The translations under genes and the position numbers were made by a program. From assembly GCA_021234155.1 (NCBI GenBank), contig JAJEKV010000021.1:13331760-13395759 (forward strand): a DNA stretch of 64,000 nucleotides. The letters run 5' to 3'. Source of the DNA: Isoetes taiwanensis (taxonomy: Eukaryota; Streptophyta; Lycopodiopsida; Isoetales; Isoetaceae). This document shows positions 58,394 through 64,000 of this stretch, in pieces. Position 1 is the first letter of the stretch, and every line of letters begins with the position of its first letter. The notes beneath the pieces were generated by a model. The model was not told the DNA's origin and searched no databases. It saw only the letters and a program-made list of their open reading frames with translations.

Positions 58394-59002
58394 CATTGGG
58401 ATGATTATTGGTTGAGAAAAGATCATAGATAATGTCCCATATGATAAGTCATATAAGCTAATTAAAGGCAAGGAGATATTTTGAGGAAAAAGGCAACTGC
58501 TTGCTAAAAAAGGCTGAAGTCACAGAGAGATCTATAAATAGAACTGAAACTTCAGTTGGGCATATCTCCGCAACTAGAGCTCCGATTGAAGCGACCTTTA
58601 GCTCATTGGAACCGGCTCGGAGTCTAGTTTCCGAATTAGAGTAGCACATGCCGTAGTTCATCCGTATGAGAGAGTAATGGCCGAAAATGTGACAAGGAAT
58701 CACATATCACTGCCATAGCGACTTCACAGATCTGCAATTGTATTTATGATGTGTGGCTACTTGGAGTAGCTAGATTAATCTGGAAGGCCAATAAGCCAGA
58801 TGTCAGAGCTTTGTATTTGCCATAGCACTTGTGTTTTTCCATAACCCAGTGGATCCGATTGGGTGGTTAATGGTGCTGCCATATCAATTGTGCATGAATA
58901 AAGTTTCTTTAGTCCGGTGTTTTATTATTTCATTACGGTTCTATGATTCTGTGTTGCTACAACTTCCCAAATATACATGAATTGTATCAATCTATCTATC
59001 TA
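58394..59002. other. No gene recognised
   Basis: Spacer right of the chromovirus; no coding similarity. Confidence 0.45.
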
Positions 59003-59382
59003 TTTTATCTATCATTAAGTCACGTGACGTTAAAACAACTATTTACCTATCTATCATTAAGTCATTTAACTGTCTATCTATCTATCGTTAAGTCATGTGA
59101 CGTTAAACAACTATTTATCGATCATTAAGTCATTTGTAAGACCCATTTACAAAAAACTATTTACCTATCTATCATCAAGTCATTTAACTATCTATCTATC
59201 TATCTATTTTATCTAGCATTATGCCACGTGACGTTAAAACAACTATTTACCTATCTATCATTAAGTCATTAACTGTCTATCTATCTATCGTTAAGTCATG
59301 TGACGTTAAACAACTATTTATCGATCATTAAGTCATTTGTAAGACCCATTTACAAAAATTGTGTGTCGTGACATTAAAACAA
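59003..59382. repeat. 204-bp higher-order tandem repeat, two units
   Basis: Unit starts at 59003 and 59207 (TTTTATCTA.CATTA). Each unit includes CACGTGACGTTAAAACAACT, a run of CTAT, CATGTGACGTTAAACAACT and AAGTCATTTGTAAGACCC. Related single units lie at 42601-42705 and 59640-59735. Confidence 0.85.
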
Positions 59383-59543
<161 letters not shown>

Positions 59544-59739
59544 AATCATTAAGCATCTATAATAAGATACAATATACATAGCATCATAGTTTTCATCATA
59601 CTGCTTATAGCAAAGCATTCATCAAAGATAATTGTCTATTTGTAAATATTAAGTCATTTGTAAGACTCATTTACAAAAATTGAGAGTCATTAGTAAGACA
59701 CATATACAAAAATTGAGAGTCATTTGTAAGTCTGGTAAC

Positions 59740-60606
59740 GACATACTTGGAAATCTTTTAGATTGTATGGCTTGTTTAGGGTATGGGTTGGGGATTGTCT
59801 GCAAGATAGCCCTCTGTGAGGACATTTGAATCAAACAGACAAATCCTTAGCATAGGGTGTCACACGGGATTTTGCAAAGAGACAAGAACAGAAAAGAAAA
59901 AACACAAAAGCAAAGAAAACTGTTTCTCTGAGGAACTTCCCAAAGCATTGAGGGCTTGGTCCACCATGGTGTCAAGGGGGGTTGTTGGGCAAATTCGAGC
60001 TACTAGAGTCCCCGTCACACGTGGATCACCTTTTGAGTGAAACTTGCTTATTCGATGTACTCCATGACGACGAGAAAATTTCCCCTAGAATTTGCCTTAC
60101 AATACGAAAGGGCTCGAGGATAGAATCTTGAAAGATCTAAGGATTGGGGGTACTTTTCAAGAGATTTTTTGCGGTCACCCATTTTTTTTCCTTCTTTTTT
60201 TAAGTGCGAATATATTATAACTAAGGGTTATCAATTAAAGTACTTTTTTCTAATTACTTAACTATCTTTCAAAATTTTCCTATTTGTTTTAGGCCATGTA
60301 TTGGTCATCAGACCAATTTCTTTCCAAGCTTCCTATTGAGCGATTCTTCGTTCAATTTTCACTTGTAAGATGGGCCTCATGAGCAACTTTGAGCTCAAAT
60401 TTACTAGAAGGTTTGTTTTGACTCTCTATTCAAAATTAGCTTACCCTGACAAGTAGATTTAACTTGCTAATAACATTCTAACGATGGAAGAAAAAGATTC
60501 TCCCAATTTTCGAGGTTCATATTAGGGTTTCCCCCAAATTTTCTACTAGGCCAGTTAGCTACTTAGGAAAATGGACAGTGCTTGATCTTGGTCAACCAAG
60601 ATCATT
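59740..60606. other. Remnant internal region of an LTR element
   Basis: Lies on the internal side of the PBS at 60607 (element on the minus strand). No gag or pol is recognisable, so the element is truncated. Confidence 0.45.
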
Positions 60607-60618
60607 GCTCTAATACCA
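60607..60618 (-). other. Primer-binding site of truncated element
   Basis: Minus strand TGGTATTAGAGC, one mismatch from the chromovirus PBS, one base from the LTR end. Confidence 0.8.
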
Positions 60619-60619
60619 T

Positions 60620-62229
60620 TGTGATGCTCCTTGCGCTATATACGACAACCCGCCGTATATATCGAAGGACCTTTCCCATTCAACAACATCTGTTGCATGG
60701 GCCCTCCGTCTAACCCGCATTTGAGGATGGCCAGACAACGAGCAGAGGACACAGAGGTGTCATTCCGGCCCGTCCCCTATGGGCGCCTACATCAGTGAAA
60801 GCAAACATAACAATGTAAGCACTAGCAATAACAACAACAAACTACCTCGAAGGATAGTGATAATTCATCCGTCCATGTCATCGAATATAACCATATAATA
60901 AATACATCAAATAGAGGCTTCTACCCAGGCTCAGATTCAAAAGGGAAATCGACTGACGGCTAGGGTCTCCAGATAGATCAGACCGAGTTATGGTAATGAC
61001 TTGGGCTGACAATAGACAATGGCTAGGGTTGACCACTCCATCCGCCCCTCCTGTGCGTACTTTGTAGATAGGCTAAATCAGGCTCTGTCATGACTGTAAC
61101 CTGCCTGAGATATAATCCCATGGCATCACCCAACGAGACTACTCCATGTTGCATCTCCCCGGTCCGATGAGGTAGAAAGGGCTGCATCTCCCCCTCCCGA
61201 AGTGTAGTGGCTCCATGGGCAGCTAGAGGATCGTGGCGATACACGTCCGTACCCGACTAAACTCCCCAAAACAAGAGCCAGACCGACACCTGCAGCTCTT
61301 GAGAGTCAGGACGACACCATTGACCCAATAAGTGTCGGACTCATACCCAGCCACACGAAGTGACCGACTATAAGCCTAGCCCGCGATGGGTCTCCAGTAA
61401 CCATGCTCAGCAGGGACCTCCTTCCACTTTGCCACTGACACTGTTATATGGTGCTCAGTCACTCCATAGCCTCTGTAGCCAGGTGGTCTCTATGCACATG
61501 CCCCATAATAATGGGAACTAATGGGTCTAAACTAGGAGCATCATCTAAATAATGGCTACTAGGTCTCTACCCCCCTTCCCAATACACAAGAGGTGCAAAC
61601 ATAAGATCAACCATCATCATATCAACATAACATGATAGATATGAAGAATAACAACTGATCCTAATCACATACATCTAACTTATAGTTAGGGTTCATTGAT
61701 TAGGGTTCATGCTCAAAACTATAGGTTCTAGAATGGCTCTACTACAATGTGCAACTCCCTGGAGTCTACTCGAAGTACCTGCTCCTGACGAGCTGCCGGC
61801 TGCCTCCTGGTTCTCCATCTCTAGCTGATGGTTCGAGTAGATAACCCCCCTATGCTACGCTTGCGCTTTCGGACTGCTACTGCAACCTCGGCTGTCGAAG
61901 ACGATCCTCGAATTTTGGAGCAATGGGCACGAATTGGTGGATCAGAAGTTGGTGGAGCCAAAAGTGGTCTAGGTTTAGAGTTTGGCCTTTTATGTGTTAG
62001 GGTTCACATGAGGGTCACTTGGCTGCAATAGGGCGCGTCCATATGGCGGGTCACCTATAGAGTGAAGCCATGTGGAAATGGGTCACCTCCTAAGGTTGGC
62101 TAAGTTATGTAAATAACTTGGCAAGGCCCCCACACTTGGTGCATACAAGTCTACTGATGTAGATTTGTATAGTGACGTGGGCCTAGGATATACGTATTTA
62201 TATCGTATATATTCTAGGGGAATATCACA
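60620..62229 (-). repeat. LTR of an older relative of the chromovirus (1610 bp)
   Basis: On the minus strand it starts TGTGATATTCCCC and ends GGAGCATCACA directly before a PBS. Its length and many internal phrases match the 42871 LTR (for example GGAGGGCCC, the CACAGAGG region and the CTAGCCGTCAGTCG stretch). It is clearly diverged. The element is present as 5' LTR plus PBS only. Confidence 0.82.
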
Positions 62230-63573
62230 TTCCCAGTGGCTTGTTTATGCATCTGGAGACAGTAGATACATATAAGCTGGATGTTGCTATACATTACTTC
62301 ATTCACAAGTATGCCAATCTAGCATTCCCTGATCCAATACTTCATTCACAAGTATGCCGATCTAGCATTCCCTGATCCAATTGCCATTTTCCATGTTCCA
62401 GCTGATTGGGTAGAGGAGACAGTGAAGGTTTTATATTTTAGGCATTACTATTCAGCCTGCGAGTGATCTGGTAACTGGAGTTGCTGTGTTGTATTGTATA
62501 CATTTTGCCTAGCATAACAACGAGGATTTGATACTTTGTTATTGATTTCAACATGTTGTATAGTTTGATTGAAGGCATCAAGACATGCATAAATACCTGT
62601 TAAAACTGTAATGCAGTGTCAGACATGTGTAAAAAGGCATCATTGATGCTTTGGAATGTCAATTGTTTTAAAAGTTACTATGATGAGTTTGATACATTAA
62701 ATGTTAGAGCGGATTGTCTCTGTAAGAAGGTACCATTCATACTTTGGAATGTTAAAGAACTGTCAAATGCCATCATTGAAGGATTTATTATGTTAAATGT
62801 AGTGTATAGTATCCAAATTCGCAGAGTCTTTGTTAAAGGGTGAATGTTATTGGGATAGAATGCCTCTAATTATTTGAAAAGAATAACAAATGCAACTTTG
62901 TTCTGTATCATATAAGAAACACAGGCAGATCAACATAATGATGAAGACGATAATAAATGAAGGATAAATTAACCTGTGGATATACGAGAGCACGACTTTG
63001 TTCTGTACCCTATAAAGAAACATAATCAGTTCGGCATAGTGATTTTTTTTACTGGATCAATACAAATAGATGACAAATTTACGCGATCAATATACTCTAT
63101 GGTGGTTTTGTCTGGCGATCTATTAGTGTATGCACGTCATGGATATTCATGTATATGTGGAACAGAAATTTGATATTCATGTATATGTGGAAGGAACGTC
63201 TTTTCACATTTGTCACTAATTTTTTGTCTAAGTCTAAAAAGGTGGCATTGGTATTTTGAAAGATCATTGATTTCAAAATTGGCAATGTCATTTAAATACA
63301 ATGTCTCCAACTTTTCAAAATGCCAACAAGTGAAGCATAAGTTTAGCCGTGCATATACCATATCACTGAAAAACTTATAAAAATTGCATGATATTGTCAT
63401 GTTAAATGCACAAAAGCGAATGTTACTGACAGCCCGTAGCTGCCAGTATTTTTGCCCTGATGAAATAATTAGCAAGTTTAGTACACGTTTTAGGAAGCAA
63501 GGGTTGATAACAGAAAGTGTGATATCTTGTAAGCAAAGAAACAATAAACTTGTTGCATTGACAGGTTACCTGT
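62230..63573. other. No gene recognised; tandem duplications
   Basis: Contains a 48-bp tandem pair near 62290-62385 (TACTTCATTCACAAGTATGC) and diverged duplications near 62620-62800 and 63145-63190. It may be the 3' region of the Helitron helicase element on the minus strand; no hairpin-CTRR end was identified. Confidence 0.4.
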
Positions 63574-64000
63574 TTACTCTAATAATTCCTTATAGACAAC
63601 ACTCCTAGTAGTGACAGTGTTGCTAGGGTCATTATGAAGGATGGGAACATCTTCTCGTTTCCGGATTCGTGTCAAGGCAATATACAATTGTCCATAAGCA
63701 AACACTGGTCGCAAGTCTAGGACTACTTTATCTAATGTAAGTCCCAAGCAGCTACGAAACGTTGTTGAATATGCCAAGCGGAGTGGCAACTGGCGATGAT
63801 GCACTGTGAATGCGCAGTTATCAGGTTGGTGAAAGAAATTTATGCGTGCAACTGGATATACAGTACTTTCTGGCCTGTCTAATGCTCCCAATAAACGAAT
63901 ACTCACAAATTTTGTGTGTAATGTTGAATTCTTCACAAGACCCTTATCAAGGTCCAAACATTTTAAAAGCTGGCATATTGCACCCTCCTTCAAAATTAGT
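63574..64000 (-). CDS. Helitron PIF1-like helicase, C-terminal part (partial)
   Basis: Seen on the minus strand, open from the window edge: LILKEGAICQLLKCLDLDKG LVKNS, ARINFFHQPDNCAFTVHHRQ, PLRLAYSTTFRSCLGLTLDK, VVLDLRPVFAYGQLYIALTR IRKREDVPIL, stop at 63574-63576. Known: these are the last motifs of the PIF1-family helicase in Helitron RepHel proteins (PLR.AY..T..K.QG.TLD, GQLYVALSR). Odd: motif VI-like KSQG reads RSCLG, losing the usual Gln. The rest of the RepHel protein lies outside the window. It is open here, but may be dead elsewhere. Confidence 0.88.
   Translation of the reverse strand, partial: LILKEGAICQLLKCLDLDKGLVKNSTLHTKFVSIRLLGALDRPESTVYPVARINFFHQPDNCAFTVHHRQLPLRLAYSTTFRSCLGLTLDKVVLDLRPVFAYGQLYIALTRIRKREDVPILHNDPSNTVTTRSVVYKELLE

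Overview
This window is nuclear DNA from a land plant with a large, transposon-rich genome. A seed-free plant, most likely a fern, fits best. Support for a plant: an intron-containing CYP72-clan cytochrome P450, E-class PPR pseudogenes, a serine carboxypeptidase-like fragment, primer-binding sites matching plant initiator Met-tRNA, a chromodomain Ty3/gypsy element, a Ty1/copia element and Helitron termini. Support for a seed-free lineage: a DIRS-like tyrosine-recombinase-type reverse transcriptase and a DUF7869-like pseudogene. I cannot name the species. Nearly all the DNA is mobile elements and their debris; I see one gene that is complete by inspection.

Layout. 1-6.6 kb: weakly structured DNA with a serine carboxypeptidase-like fragment (about 2.1-2.4 kb), a plus-strand Helitron 3' end at 4261 and a PPR pseudogene (5.6-6.6 kb). 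6.6-17.5 kb: a candidate minus-strand Helitron (ends at 17481 and 6637) holding captured exon-like pieces, a LINE with an L1-like LINE nested in its 3' UTR, and a DUF7869-like pseudogene. 19.4-22.7 kb: a degenerate LINE on the minus strand. 24.8-25.9 kb: a second PPR pseudogene. 26.6-28.6 kb: the P450 gene (four exons, minus strand), with a 415-bp TRIM retroelement 350 bp upstream. 30.6-34.9 kb: a frameshifted Ty1/copia element. 35.7-41.7 kb: a Helitron-like 5' end, exon-like fragments, a DIRS-like element and two LINE tails. 42.4-42.6 kb: a tRNA-derived SINE-like unit. 42,871-58,388: a complete 15.5-kb Ty3/gypsy chromovirus with about 1.59-kb LTRs and a perfect 5-bp target duplication (ACTAT). 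58.9-64 kb: tetranucleotide and higher-order repeats, an LTR from a related older element, and the C-terminal part of a Helitron PIF1-like helicase running off the right edge.

The most striking object is inside the chromovirus. Between its primer-binding site and gag lie about 7 kb that ordinary chromoviruses lack. This stretch contains a broken reading frame ending in an unmistakable histone H3 fold (46071-46331). Ahead of the fold are a coiled-coil-like segment and an unrecognised N-terminal domain whose first residues (MANTKST) resemble the H3 N-terminus. Two more unrecognised reading frames and an exon-like fragment follow. A retroelement that carries both a chromodomain (a histone-tail reader in related elements) and its own H3-like protein is the candidate undescribed system here.

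The element is now probably non-autonomous. Its pol has in-frame stops, frameshifts and an Asp-to-Tyr change in the reverse transcriptase catalytic motif. All mechanistic ideas about the H3 module are inference.
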